Shown: positions 48,243-60,240 of the stretch, one piece after another
Position numbering within the stretch: position 1 is the stretch's first letter
How the letters are laid out: each line of letters begins with the position of its first letter
From: Oscheius onirici
Lineage: Eukaryota; Nematoda; Chromadorea; Rhabditida; Rhabditidae
Reading direction: 5' to 3'
Assembly (NCBI GenBank): GCA_932521025.1
Contig: OW051470.1
Span: forward strand, 7,054,501 to 7,118,500
DNA length: 64,000 nucleotides
Made by a program: the position numbers and the translations under genes
The notes under the pieces: model-generated
The model's input: only the letters and a program-made list of their open reading frames with translations
The model's database searches: none
Told to the model about the DNA's origin: nothing

Positions 48243-51200
48243 TTATTTTTTCAACTTGGACCTCACAAAAAGTGCCAAGAAGGCAATGAAGCGTATAATG
48301 AAGAAGAGAGCCACGAGAAAGATAGAATCTCGCCAAATGGAAGCTCCTTCAAATCCGAGATTCGTCAGAACCTCGTCTCCGTCCTTGACGCATGGACTTG
48401 TTCCGTTACAGCCAGGAATCATGTCGATTCTGCTCCATTCATTCGTCGCCACGATTTCGAAACCATATCGAAGATGGGAGAGATATTTGAAGGGATAGAA
48501 GAAGAGGGGAAGAGTCTCCTGGTTGATGAAGAAACCTGGAGAAATTTATATCGCACTTCCACAGGATGGTAGTAAAAAAATTAAAGAACTAACCTCCAAA
48601 GGCGAACATGGGAGTAACGTAGATGGGTAAGAAGGTATGAGCCATAGAAACTGTTCCAAAAATACAGGCGAAGGCATAACCAATCGAGACGGCTACATTC
48701 ATGACCAAGACTGCTGCCAAAAGGTAGATTCCGAAGGCATCGAAGGCCACTTCCATCCCGGACATCCAGTAGAAGATTGAGGCGAAAATGAGCGAACAGA
48801 GAGTATAGGCTGGGATCTGAACTCTTTGGGTAAGAGAGTGAGGAAAATCAACCTCAGCAATGTTCTTGGCCAAAAAGTACGTGCTGACTCTGTACATGTT
48901 GGAACTGTGTTCTCGGTGGAAGGTGGGGAATTCGAGACAAAAGTTCTGAACAGGGTTCGGATTGTTTCAGACAACTTACATAGACTGAGCTGTACTGGAA
49001 CATGAAGGCCATGTTGGTAATCATCTGGAACATGGCTCCGTTGATGTTCATCACATGTCCCTGACTGAGATCGTTGTTCAGGTAGACGAGGCCCGTTATG
49101 AGAGAGATTATCTGGAATTAGTTCTTTTCGAGAGTTCTTTCTTGTTATACAGGGAACCTCGGTTTCTTATTGCCCAGCTCTTTGAATATCATGTACTCAC
49201 TGGGCCCTATACCAGTCAAACCCGAAGTTCAGATCGTAGAAAAAAAAACGAAGTTCAGATCCAAAGTGAACTGCATCTAACAAGTTGAACTGAAAACTGT
49301 GAATTGTTGTTTTTTGAAAGAGTTTCGACAAAACGTGAAAGTTATCTATTTTAAATTGCTCCCAGGTCTCTGTGTGTGTGTGTGTCTATGTGTCTCAAGC
49401 TCTAATTGGCAATAATTGGGGGAGATTTGTGAAGATCCGACGGTGCGATGTCATAACTGGAGAACAGGGGTAGAAGAGAACATGAGCACATAGAAATAGG
49501 GACAGAGAGATCAGCAGCAAAAGATATACACACGGAAATTACTCAAAGGGATACAAAGACAGGAGGGAAAAATTAGACTAGCAAGTGCGCGGTGTTCTAA
49601 CGACTTTGGTAGTCTCTTACAGGGACTGTGTGACTGGAGCGGGTTCCAATTTTGGTAATTTCTTTGGAGGGTCAGGGAGAGTAACAAAGGAGGAATGAAA
49701 AGGAAACCATGACTAGGGCTCCGTAACAGAGCGAAGTCATGAATTTCTACTTTAGCCCTGAAAGGGCGTTTTAAACCTTGTTTCAATTACCTTACAGTTT
49801 TACAAAAGAAACTCTTCAAAAACATTGAAGTTCATGCTAAAAAGTGCAAAGTTAGCAATCAAGGAGAGTATAAAAGAAGAAGAGTTCTGAAGAGAGACCA
49901 TAACAACAATGGCCACCGTTCCCCCCGGAGACATCGCTACCCAGCCGGCTTCGAAGATCGTCTTCAACGCGCCCTACGATGACAAGCACACCTACCACAT
50001 CAAGATCATCAACTCCTCTGCTCGTCGCATTGGATGGGCCATCAAGACGACCAACATGAAGCGTCTCGGAGTCGACCCGGCCTGCGGATGTCTGGATCCC
50101 AAGGAAGCTACCCTGATGGCTGTTAGCTGCGACGCCTTCGCCTTCGGCCAGGAGGATACCAACAACGACCGCATCACCATCGAGTGGACCAATACTCCGG
50201 ACGGCGCTGCCAAGCAGTTCCGCCGCGAGTGGTTCCAGGGCGATGGCATGGTCCGTCGCAAGAACCTCCCCATCGAGTACAACCCCTAGCTCAATAAATG
50301 TTAGGGAGCATGTGTTCTTTATCTTACACATTGATGAACCAGTCCTGGAGGGTGTCTCTAATAGTAGTTGCTTCTCTAGAATCCCTCCTTGTATCAAAGG
50401 TGCTCGAGTCACATCTTCTCAAAGTTCTCTGCAGTTTGTTTCTAGAAGATACCACTGCTCACAACTTGTCAGATGACTCTTCTAGGGGGAACTTCGACAT
50501 TGAGAAACTAATTTTGCTCAGAGGAGCTAACTTCAGTGAAACCTCCGTCGTGTCTACCGAATCTGTCTCATGTTCCTCTATTATCCCTATCCTTCTCCCA
50601 TGTTCCATCTCTTGTCCCAGTCCCCAACTCACAATTGCTTGCATGATTTGCACCCGTATCAGCGTGGGCTCCCTCAACGTAGTCTTCGAGTTCCTCCATG
50701 TCAACATGTAAAGCTGTTCAAACCAGCCCGCTTTGTACTGTTCCATGGGGACGAAATCCTGGCCATTTTTTGACGGTCTCCTGTGGACAGAGTCACTTCC
50801 CGAGAGGTTAGAGTCACTGCGAACCTCCTTGACCAACTCTTTGCCGTAACTACTTTTTAGAAATTTGTCACAGATTTCCTGAAAGTTTCCAATTAACATT
50901 CTTTACAGGAAAAACTACCATAACTTTTGGTCTGTCTGAAGGTCTCTTTACTGAAAGTGTGGAAATATAATGGTCAGCTGGGTTGAAGTTGTTCGGAAGA
51001 GGCCGATCCACAGATTCCCAGAGACTCTCCGCCTGGGTTGGATCTCCACAAAAAGCCACTCTTCCTTCGGTCAAAAGGTAGATTCTGGGAGGAAGAAACT
51101 CAATGGAAAGTCAAAAACACAAACCGATCAAAGAGCTGAAAGACTTGACTGGAAGGCTGATGAATGGTCAGAACTATGGTCATCCCCTTGCGTTCGGCCA

Positions 51201-52438
51201 GATTCTTGAGCACAGAGACCACTTGATAGGCAAGAAAAGCGTCCAGTCCGGAAGTGGGTTCATCACAGAACAAGATTGGAGGCGAGGTGAGGATCTGAAG
51301 GGAGTTTGTAGGACAAAAAGTGAATCAAAAATACCTCCGAAGCGAAAGCCAATCTCTTCTTTTCTCCTCCGGACAGTCCCTTCTTTGTCCGAGTGCCGAT
51401 GATGTTGTTGGCCAGATCTTTTAGACCGAGCTGAAAGTGTCTTTATTTTTGTTGTTTCGGAGAAAATTCACATCTGTCATCACCTGATTGACTCGTCTCT
51501 TCTGCTCGCTCTTCGGATAACGATTGCCCATCTTCAGTCTGGCCTGGAATATCGGATGAGAAGTATAGACGTTATGCATACAAGCCACCGTTTGTAAAGA
51601 ACCTTGATTTCGTTTATCTCTCGCTAAGCACTCAGATTTTCACTAGATTTACAAAAGACCTGGAAACAAACTCCATTTGCTCGATCCATTTACCTCAATT
51701 TTGTCCAGGTTGTTCATAGCTGTTCTTATTTTCTACATAGGCGTTCATAGATAAATAGTACGCAGCTTTGGAGTAAAATTACAATTTGATCATTTTGAAA
51801 GTAAGACTGAATGGCTAGACACTTACATTGAAAAGAAGATGTTCCTCTACTGTCAGCGATCCGATGAAGCAGTCGTCCTGCTGGACATAGGCTGACGTCT
51901 TCTTCATGTACTGTTTGCTAGATGGTTCTCCATTCACCTGTATCCGTCTGATTTCTTTAGATTTTTATTCATACCCGAACACTCCCCGTAACCCGAAGTC
52001 CATTCAGATTCCTTTGTGTCAAAACATTCAGAAGAGTAGTCTTTCCGGCTCCAGACGAACCCATAATAGCCAGAACTTCTCCAGCATTGGCACATCCAAA
52101 AACTTAAAAACTTGATTCAATAGCTTTCTATAGAAAACCAACCATTGTTGAGGACCTGTCTCCCTCCGACTTTGTTCTTTTCCGCGTCTCGATCCTTCTT
52201 TTTGCCTTCTATATCAACCTGAACTTTTCTTTAAACCAAAAAGGAAAAAACTTACATAAGCATCGAGGTCGTGCCAGGAAATGAACTTTGATTGGACTTC
52301 ACTTTTGTTCGAAACCTGAAAAAGATGTCACATGGGTTCGGAATACAAACTTACGGTGCTCCTCTCGGTCGGCAACTCATTTCTCATGAGTCCCTGGATC
52401 TCCTCAGACCGTCTTTTGCTATCGTGTCTAGTAGACAT
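48243..52438 (-). CDS. ABCG-family (White-type) half transporter
   Basis: Membrane ATPase exporting lipids or other small molecules; half transporters dimerise. Thirteen exons give 659 residues: 52355-52438, 52256-52315, 52143-52218, 51975-52102, 51827-51937, 51472-51543, 51335-51430, 51125-51294, 50925-51084, 50633-50878, 48980-49111, 48594-48945, 48243-48535. The N-terminal ATPase has Walker [10 protein letters not shown], signature [14 protein letters not shown] and Walker [13 protein letters not shown], followed by [15 protein letters not shown]. The C-terminal half has about six hydrophobic helices and an extracellular loop with a Cys pair ([10 protein letters not shown]). The ATPase-before-TM order is diagnostic of ABCG. 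The 1.5-kb intron 49112-50632 holds MSP copy 2 on the opposite strand and an R2 repeat. Substrate unknown. Confidence 0.93.
49345..49785. repeat. R2 repeat copy 4 in ABCG intron
   Basis: Begins TTTAAATTGCTCCCAGGTCTCTG and ends near TTTCTACTTTAGCCCTGAAAGGGCG. It matches the copy at 42555-43005 at both ends and in GAGCGGGTTC and TTTGGAGGGTCAGGGAGAG. No coding frame. Confidence 0.65.
49839..49908 (+). promoter_or_regulatory. MSP copy 2 core promoter and leader
   Basis: GTATAAAAG starts at about 49868, roughly 40 bases before the ATG, with the same leader as the other MSP genes. The block from AAAAAGTGCAAAGTTAG onward is identical to that of copy 3. Confidence 0.7.
49909..50289 (+). CDS. msp: Major sperm protein, copy 2 (intronic, antisense to ABCG)
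   Basis: A single-exon 126-residue MSP, identical in protein to copies 1 and 3. It lies inside an intron of the ABCG gene on the opposite strand. AATAAA follows 5 bases after the stop (CTCAATAAATG), a probable poly-A signal. The whole block 49839-50342 is identical to 59170-59673. Confidence 0.97.
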   Translation: MATVPPGDIATQPASKIVFNAPYDDKHTYHIKIINSSARRIGWAIKTTNMKRLGVDPACGCLDPKEATLMAVSCDAFAFGQEDTNNDRITIEWTNTPDGAAKQFRREWFQGDGMVRRKNLPIEYNP

Positions 52439-52925
52439 GTATAGAAAAACAATAATAATCAAACTGAATTGTTGACTGGATATTTGGCCGATAGCAGGTG
52501 CAAGCGGGCGATTAGATAGTGTGGCAGGGCAAGTGGAGAATTGACAGAGAAGTTTTTTTCACTGTCGTGGGTGGTCAAATTGTTATTGATTTTGTCAGGG
52601 CATTCTACCGTTTGGTTAACTTTCAAGAGCTGAAATAAGCAGCTCTCAGAAACCATTATTGAAGAGTCGCTAGACTCTCGATCAGTTTCAAATCTGGTAC
52701 AAGCTATGGATTGTCAGAACATCACGAAGCAAGATAGGCTCAAACTTCAAGAACCATACAAAATGTTTATCTAGACTGACTATTTACGGGTGACAACATA
52801 TTCCGTAACCCTGAACGTATTAGATTTTCACAAGACAAGAAGACGAAGCCAGAATTGTTCCTAAAGAGTAGTAGACAGTTTGGGAACTATGCTACTTATC
52901 CCCATTCTGCATATAAATACAAGAT

Positions 52926-53413
52926 TTACTGATTTTTATTGAACAATTTTCCAAGAGACTTCAGTCCAGTTTGAACAAGATTCTTCTGGGCTCCATCTTT
53001 GAAGTTGGTGAAGAAGCTCGAGAGTACTTTGAATGCTTCCATCGGCTCGATATTGAACTTTTGAGCTAAAAAGAGGAACTGAGGTCGATAGACGAAACTC
53101 TTACCAGCAGCATTGAGGACTTTGGTGACTTTGGGAACGTGCTGGAGCATGTCCTGTTTGGTGTTGTCGGGCAATTTTGTGTACTTGTCGAGCAGATCCT
53201 TGAAAAAGGCCTGAGCTGCAAGGTTCTCTGGCTTCAAGGAAGGAACTCCCATAGCCTTCTTGGTCATCTAAAGATACTGAATTCACACAGAAAAAAAAGA
53301 CCCACATCCATGAAAAACTTCTTGGCTCCACCGCCGAGAGCTTCGGCATTCATACCCTCTCCGGCGGTTGAGATGACCAAAGTCAAGCCGAAGAGACAGA
53401 GAATTCGAAGCAT
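52926..53413 (-). CDS. Small secreted helical protein, unknown family
   Basis: Exons 53306-53413, 53105-53267 and 52926-53065 give 136 residues. A signal peptide (MLRILCLFGLTLVISTAGEG) is followed by a Cys-free, helix-prone chain (FFKDLLDKYTKLPDNTKQDM, FKVLSSFFTNF). Composition recalls small nematode secreted helical families, but no diagnostic motif was seen, so no family is named. Introns are 38 and 39 bases. The gene lies head-on to the ABCG 5' end, about 500 bases away. Confidence 0.7.
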
Positions 53414-54287
53414 TCTCTGGAAGATTTTGATGAAGAGGAAAGATAGGAAGTAGCTGGGAGAGATTGGAAACGAGGGGAACAGTTGCCGGAAAACACTTGC
53501 TACCACACAAAATAACAGCCGTCCCCGGAACAAAAGATGTCTGATTTGATATTAGGCGTATGAGAGTCGATTCATGTTTGATAGGGGAAAAGAGTACCAT
53601 TTGAATAGTACAGACTGTAAAATATGAGTAGGTATCAGTAGAAAGCTACAGTAGACATTCGTTTGCTAGTAGTTACCAAGCAGTTGGTACTAGTACAGGT
53701 CGAAATGTCAATCAAAAGAGCAAAGAGAACCAGTAGTAGCCGCATGTTTGGAAGACAATAGCACCCAACTCTCTATTACAACACAAACTTGGATTGTGGG
53801 AGCGAGAAAAGAGAGACGAAAGATTGTAGTACAGGAACAATATGGAGACACTTTCAGAACCTATTTAGCGTACGTCGACCTAGATGACGCTTCCAGCTTC
53901 GAAATCTGCCAGGCCAGGGCAAGCCCGGCCGTTTCTAGGCAGCGAACGCCCGACCACAGAGAATGTGGTTCTTTTCAAGGATTCACGGTACATTTTAGCT
54001 CCCATTAGGTTAGAGTGTCTTTTCTTGTCACCATTCTACCAGTTTCCTGACTGTCAGCCTTGATTTGAAAGAAACATCAACAACCTGATAAAAGGAACTC
54101 TTCTTTTACCTCTCTTGGGAAATACACAACATTGGGTAATATGGAGAACTTTCAAAAGTTAGCTTTCAAACAAACAAGCAATTAGATTCGGAAAACTATT
54201 CAACTAACATAAAAAAATAAAAAAGTGTCTAATTAGAACAAATTTTGAACTCCAAGGTGCCATTTAGTTAGACAAGCCAGCCGTCAG
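53414..54287. other. Intergenic
   Basis: Upstream regions of the secreted helical protein (-) and the membrane protein (+). No gene or repeat recognised. Confidence 0.4.
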
Positions 54288-54782
54288 ATGGTATCTCGAC
54301 AAATGCAGCAACTCTCTTCCTTCAAGTACAACTTTGCCTACCAGTGCAGTCTCCTACGCTTTCTCCAGATCGTCGGAATCGTCCTCAATGTGAGTCTTTT
54401 TGAAATACTACAAACAATGAAAAAATAGATGGTGTTGGTCTTCCTCGAATCGGGCAATCTGTCATACTTTTGGTTCAGCTGCTACATGTTCATCTGCGGA
54501 ATCTATTTGCATCACGTCGTGAGGAAGTTCGTCTTCAACATCGACGGACGCTACGATCTGCAGAGAGTCATCGCTGAGGAGCAGATGACAGCCAAAGCTC
54601 AATACGCCGTCTCGTCCTTCTCGGCCTGTCTTCTCTGCTGGCCCATGTGGTACATAATCGTCTTCGAGAACAGCTCGGCTGTGCTGCTCTCCTATCTGGC
54701 CGGACTGGACTGTATCACAGCCGCTCACGGCCTTCTCTTCCTCGAGATCTTTGACATTGTCACAACGAAAGACAAACAATGA
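54288..54782 (+). CDS. Small multi-pass membrane protein, unknown
   Basis: Exons 54288-54389 and 54429-54782 give 151 residues. Four hydrophobic segments are visible: around LLRFLQIVGIVLNMVLVFL, WFSCYMFICGIYLHHVV, ACLLCWPMWYIIVF and LLSYLAGLDCITAAHGLLFL. There is a charged loop after the second (RKFVFNIDGRYDLQRVIAEE). Four helices and the size are like tetraspan (MARVEL-type) proteins, but no signature was found. Confidence 0.6.
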
Positions 54783-55397
54783 ATTGCGCTTTAGAATTCT
54801 GTTTCTGTTCTTTGTTGCCACAGGTTTGAATCTTTTGAAGAAGAGACAATCGTTTTTGAATGACAACAAGAAAGAATTTTGTGGTCATATTTAAGACAGC
54901 TGTACGGTAGTGGAAAGTAGATCTGATGTGTAGAGATACTCAGAAGTCGTGTACACAGAGTTGGACCGATTTGAGCTAGACAGGAACTTATTCGCGTACA
55001 TGACGGGCAATGGGCTAACCATTTCGTTGGGTTAGCTCTTCCGACCGCCTCTGGGAAGTGTTGGAGGAAAGGAATCTGTCCCAATGGAAGAAAAATAAAA
55101 ACTTGTCTGGAAAGTGTTTCATTCTCTTTTGGGTAGTGGATTTGGTCTCCTTGTTCTTCCACGTAGTTTTCGAAGTCTTTCTAGTTGTATCTCCTATTGT
55201 TGTATCCAGCTCTTTGATTTGGTAACTTGCTTCTGTTTTCTTTTTTTTTGATTACGACTTTGAGGTGTTCGACGTTGTGTCTGCTGGCTCCATTGATCTG
55301 AGTATTGAGCAGCCACACCATCTCGTTTTCGGTCGTCCTATGGCAGATGGTCCAACATCTCCCTACACATTTATCTGCTCTTGCAAGCGGTGTCTTT
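54783..55397 (-). other. Possible 3' exons of the small minus-strand gene
   Basis: A minus-strand stretch around 55200-55320 reads [20 protein letters not shown], which looks protein-like and in line with the frame starting at 55664. I could not find a consistent splice between them. Confidence 0.25.
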
Positions 55398-55664
55398 TCA
55401 TGTGATGAGAAAAAAGTTTCCGGAGAAGTTCAATAGCCGAATAAGGAAAAAGTTGTGGTACTTTGAGCTGGGAACCTCGGAGACGTTGAACAGTTGCTGT
55501 AGAAGCCTTTTCATAAGCGCTTCTACGTACATACATGCAACGATATGTTTTAGATCTTGCAGTTGGTTAGAAGTCAGAAACTCCAAATCTTGAATTTCCT
55601 TCTTCAAAATGTCTCTGAAAGGATGTACAGTTTTATTTTGATCGTGTGGTTCTTTGCCAGCCAT
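55398..55664 (-). CDS. Hypothetical helical protein, probably incomplete
   Basis: An 88-residue frame ([20 protein letters not shown]...) with heptad-like helices ([32 protein letters not shown]). A GTACCA donor after VPSS may end the first exon, with further exons to the left. No family recognised. Confidence 0.35.
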   Translation of the reverse strand: MAGKEPHDQNKTVHPFRDILKKEIQDLEFLTSNQLQDLKHIVACMYVEALMKRLLQQLFNVSEVPSSKYHNFFLIRLLNFSGNFFLIT

Positions 55665-56703
55665 TTATGGCCAGATAAGGAGCGGAGAGGCTTTCGTCAC
55701 GCCTGTAGCCACTGCCTCTTGCAACCTCCTGTGCTGACTGGCTTTCTTGATCGATATTTTCCTCTGATCGAAATAATTCCTTCTAAGCAAAAGAAAGTAA
55801 ACTTTCTAGTAATTCCCTCGCTTGTATATCACTTGTCATCAAACAAACCACCGAATTCAAAACCGCCGATTGTGTTCTAGTGCTGAAGAGAAAATAGAAC
55901 CTACCCGGAACCAATTTGCCATTGCGTACCTCCCAAAGAAAAAAGATAACCGTTTTGGAGTTTTAACGACCAATCTCCTATTTGTCCAGACACTTGTACT
56001 GACTTTTAACGGTTCTGTTTTCGAAACCAATTATAAACTTTGTTGTCTCCAAAAACACAGATGGTGACTCTATTCATTATCACTGTGATTCATTAGCTTC
56101 CCTTGTCCACCCACTCTTTCCTTTCCAAGCTTTGATCGGAACTTCTGGAGAGTCTCATGACTGTCACTTCCCGTTTCAATTCCATGCTTTTGCATAAGGT
56201 CGGTAGTCAAATGAACATTCCTCAACTGAGCCAGTTACTTCACAGCCTATCTTTTCTCTTCTAAGTCCTTCGGGTCACTTCAAAAAGTCACTGGAGTTTC
56301 CACGGCTGTTAGAGGAAGAAATGGCTTTCATGCTCGGTAGCAATCTCACTCTCCCTAAATTTTACGCCTTTTTGTTAGCCTCTATTTTTTATACAAAGAA
56401 TGGTTTAATTAATCCCGTTCGGGGACAGTTTACACAGATCTAACAATTTCGATAACAAACATTGTGACCTGTACGTTTAAGCTATTGAGACAGTATTATC
56501 AATCTTAGTTTGTGAATTCTAAAGGAGACTTAACTCATTCATTAATCACAAGTCAGCAGTCCTCATTTCCTCCCATCTTGTAGAAGAAGCCCTTCTCAAA
56601 AAGCAGTCCTCTGATAGTCAGCAATTAGCCTGATATCTCTTGAATTCTCTCAACTCCCACTCTTTTCGCTATCTTCCAGGTCAAGTCACTGGACAACCCA
56701 AAA
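55665..56703. other. Intergenic
   Basis: No supported gene. Upstream exons of the 463-residue gene could lie near its right end, since GTCAAGTCACTGGACAACCC before 56704 is open in frame after a CCAG acceptor. Confidence 0.35.
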
Positions 56704-58685
56704 ATGCAACTCTTTGGTCGAAGAGCACGTGCCGACAGTCACGGTCGTTTTCATTTGACTTGTGACGAGATGGCCGAGCTGTATCGAGGCTTCCACATAG
56801 CCTTGGCAGACACCTACTGGGAAACTGCTTCCAATCACAAAAGTATCATTTTGCAGAATTTGAAAATACGTGATTTCTAGTCTGTACTGATGCGATGGAA
56901 GCCATTCGAACAACGCACATTTCGAAAAAGTCTGAACTCTTTCTGAAGAATTTTACGGCTCTTGTGAGAGAAGTCTACAGTCACGCTCATTACAATATAC
57001 AGGAATTGCTTTACGAAGAAAGGTCGGTTCTTTTGCGAATTTCAATGAAGGGAACTTCAGAGACACTATCAGACAAGAGTATTGGACCAAGATTGTGCAA
57101 ATTGTTGACGTCGTTTTGAGAAGGGCTGAGCATGTAAGTTCGAGGTTTTGAAAATATTTTACCGATTCGTGCTATCATTTTTCTAAAAGTGGCAAATGAA
57201 GAGAGCAGAAAAGACTTGCATTGCAGTAGTAACGTTTTTTCAAACGTTTTGGCGCGCAAGCATCGTCAAACATTGGAAGGAAAGGACAGAACCATTGTCT
57301 CGCGTGTTGGGTGTTAGTTCAACTGAATTGTCGTGAAAGTAGGAAAATGCCCACTGACTCCGCAGGCCATGATCGGGCTAGAAAGAGCTTAGCGAAGTAG
57401 GTCACGAATGGTCTAGCAGAAAACAGAGTAGGAAACTACACTGTTTTTGGCAAAAAGGTTCTGGCCTGACATTATGAAGCTGAATTTCTTTCAGATCTGG
57501 TCCACTCCATGCTCAGAGAAACTGTGCGTTCTCTTACAATTCTCTACCCTGTACTCTTTATACAAAGACGTAGCCGAAGAGGTTCGTCTAACTGAGTGTG
57601 CAATAAGTATTCCCTTCAGGAGTTTATCCAAAAAATCTACGACATTGCCGTCTCGGACATGCAGTTCCAACAAGCCCACAAGAATAAGAAGACGCAGACT
57701 GATGACGATAAAATGTACGATTATTTTGATCAGGTTCGTCTTGACAGATCTTTTTCAAGACTCATCTAGATACAACTGGTCTTTCGACTGAGGAAAGAGA
57801 TCCGCAGAGGCTCGGTATCCAGTGAAAGACGACCAGCACAGACCAGACGCTCATCCATTGCTGTGCCAACAGGACCTCTTCTGGAACATCGACAGTCTCG
57901 ACTGGCCACGAAGGAAGAGTTGGATGACTTCTTTGCCAAGATTATGAAAGAACAGCAGAGACAGAGGCGGAACAAACAGAAACCGAGTCCGGTGGAGGAG
58001 GAGCAGGAGGTAATCCCTGTCTTCTGATCTATAGTGAGTCTTCTTTCAGCCCGAACTGGACATGTGGGTATCTGGCTCCTCTCACGAGCTGGAAGGCAAA
58101 AGAGTCTCCCTTCACGTCACAGTCTCTGCCCACGAGGACGAACATATTCATCTCGAACTGCCTCCAAACAGTAACCACAACAAGAATCGCGACAGTTCTC
58201 CGCACAGACGGGGTTCATTTGTTCATCTTCCTGAAATCATGAGTGTCATCAAGAAACTGAATCCTGTTCATCATCGCAGGAGCACTGAAGAACCAGCTCC
58301 AGAGATGGCCGACTTTGACTACAAGGCCGAGTTTGAGAAGAGATTTTCCAAGAGGCCGAGCAATGGCAGTGTTGTCTCTTTTGAGCTTCCGGTAAGAGAG
58401 AATATTTGACACTAGAGCAAAGAGTTTCAGATCATAGCCAAGCCGAACCCGATGGACAGAGTCACCAGTTACCGTCGCCGTGGTCTCTTCAACGACCGTG
58501 ACCCTATCAGACGTTCTGAGAGTGAGACAAAGCCAAAGGAGGAACCGGAAGAGGACCTGTCCCTCCTTGTTCCTCCTCCCAAGCCACCGCGCTCTCATTC
58601 CCCTCGAACAGTGGAACGACTAGAACGACTAATGATCCATGCAGTGGTGAATGGGGCAGCTCTTGAGGATACAGTTCAAGTGTAG
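56704..58685 (+). CDS. Protein of unknown function, helical N-terminus and disordered proline/charged C-terminus
   Basis: Exons 56704-56842, 56881-57022, 57061-57133, 57495-57581, 57620-57733, 57770-58009, 58050-58391, 58431-58685 give 463 residues. The N-terminal half is helical (LTCDEMAELYRGFHIALADT, FTALVREVYSHAHYNIQELL). The C-terminal half is rich in Ser, Arg and Pro with proline-rich SH3-like sites (VPPPKPPRSHSP). No known domain recognised. Several introns are 38-40 bases. The start may be further upstream. Confidence 0.65.
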
Positions 58686-59169
58686 TTGATTGTTGTTGAT
58701 CAAAACAAGTGTTTTCCTTCACAGTTCCATTGATGACTTCCGTTGCCAACTGGCTGTATATTTCAGTCTGTGCACTGTCTCTTCCACCCTATTTGTACAT
58801 AATAAATCTATTGCTGATTGGTGGAACTTCTGCTTACAAATCGACATACTATTCGCTGCTACTCTCAAGGGTTTGACTTTTTCTCATTTCAGAGTAGAAA
58901 CGTTGATGGGTTGGGGGAGCCGTACAAGTACTCAGAAACGCTGATGATGCGTAGAGCGTGATCATGCTTGAAAGAAAGTCGCTCTCATGATTCCTCTGAC
59001 ACTCAACTCAAAAAGCAAAAGACTAATGGAGCAAACAAGTCAAATCTTTTGGGTCTTTGTTTGTGAAGTTTCTTCAAAACTTTGAAGTTATTTCAACCTT
59101 CAATTGCTTTACAAAGAAAACTTCCAAACTTTCCAAACAAAACATCGAAGTTTTTGTGTTTTATCCCCC
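58686..59169. other. Intergenic upstream of MSP copy 3
   Basis: No gene. The last 70 bases before the identical MSP block (TTTACAAAGAAAACTTCCAA) are a diverged match to sequence before MSP copy 2, so the duplication extends further left than the perfect block. Confidence 0.45.
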
Positions 59170-59239
59170 AAAAAGTGCAAAGTTAGCAATCAAGGAGAGT
59201 ATAAAAGAAGAAGAGTTCTGAAGAGAGACCATAACAACA
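59170..59239 (+). promoter_or_regulatory. MSP copy 3 core promoter and leader
   Basis: TATA box GTATAAAAG at about 59199 and the same leader, identical to copy 2. Confidence 0.7.
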
Positions 59240-59620
59240 ATGGCCACCGTTCCCCCCGGAGACATCGCTACCCAGCCGGCTTCGAAGATCGTCTTCAACG
59301 CGCCCTACGATGACAAGCACACCTACCACATCAAGATCATCAACTCCTCTGCTCGTCGCATTGGATGGGCCATCAAGACGACCAACATGAAGCGTCTCGG
59401 AGTCGACCCGGCCTGCGGATGTCTGGATCCCAAGGAAGCTACCCTGATGGCTGTTAGCTGCGACGCCTTCGCCTTCGGCCAGGAGGATACCAACAACGAC
59501 CGCATCACCATCGAGTGGACCAATACTCCGGACGGCGCTGCCAAGCAGTTCCGCCGCGAGTGGTTCCAGGGCGATGGCATGGTCCGTCGCAAGAACCTCC
59601 CCATCGAGTACAACCCCTAG
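59240..59620 (+). CDS. msp: Major sperm protein, copy 3
   Basis: A single-exon 126-residue MSP, identical to copy 2 at DNA level from 59170 through the 3' flank to 59673. A CTCAATAAATG poly-A signal follows the stop. Unlike copies 1 and 2 it is intergenic. Confidence 0.97.
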   Translation: MATVPPGDIATQPASKIVFNAPYDDKHTYHIKIINSSARRIGWAIKTTNMKRLGVDPACGCLDPKEATLMAVSCDAFAFGQEDTNNDRITIEWTNTPDGAAKQFRREWFQGDGMVRRKNLPIEYNP

Positions 59621-60240
59621 CTCAATAAATGTTAGGGAGCATGTGTTCTTTATCTTACACATTGATGAACCAGACCTTATTGTTAGTAGTTCTGTAAACA
59701 GAGGGTTTCTCTGGTAGCCCTTTTCTTCTCCAGAGTAGTTCTCGGCAATTCTACTTGTTCTTCTTATTGTGAGGATCTTTCTTCGTGCAGTGTTCCTGGC
59801 AGTATTTTTTTAACGAAGGAATCAGCATATAGCAAGTTTTGTGCTACTCTGCAGCCCAGAGAGGTGTATTTTGAGATAAGACAAGGAACGTGTTCTAATT
59901 GATACCTCCTTGCTCTTTCTCATTTTACGGCTTTGTAGCAATATCGTCTCGGTGATTGGCAAAGCCTTGAGTGCATCTGTGTTTAGACCAAATTTCGCCA
60001 TAGTAAAATCGCCCACTGCTCCCCTTCCTTTCCCTTTCCATACCAATGTTTGTCCCATACGACAAATGAATATATCTATCTATATCTTCTTGGCTCTCCA
60101 CGTGTCTGCAATTCGCTCTAGGTTTGAAAAGGTTTAGGAGCTGTGTAAAAAAAACATTAAGGAACAGTGGATGAAGTAGGCTGCGCGAATGGGCTTATTC
60201 GATGCTATGGTAGCAATATCACCTAACCAATTTCTTCCAG

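Noticed and set aside
49852-50412. Long minus-strand frames opposite the MSP genes (186, 159 and 96 residues)
   Set aside because: Mirror frames of GC-rich MSP codons. The same antisense frames occur at each copy only because the DNA is identical.
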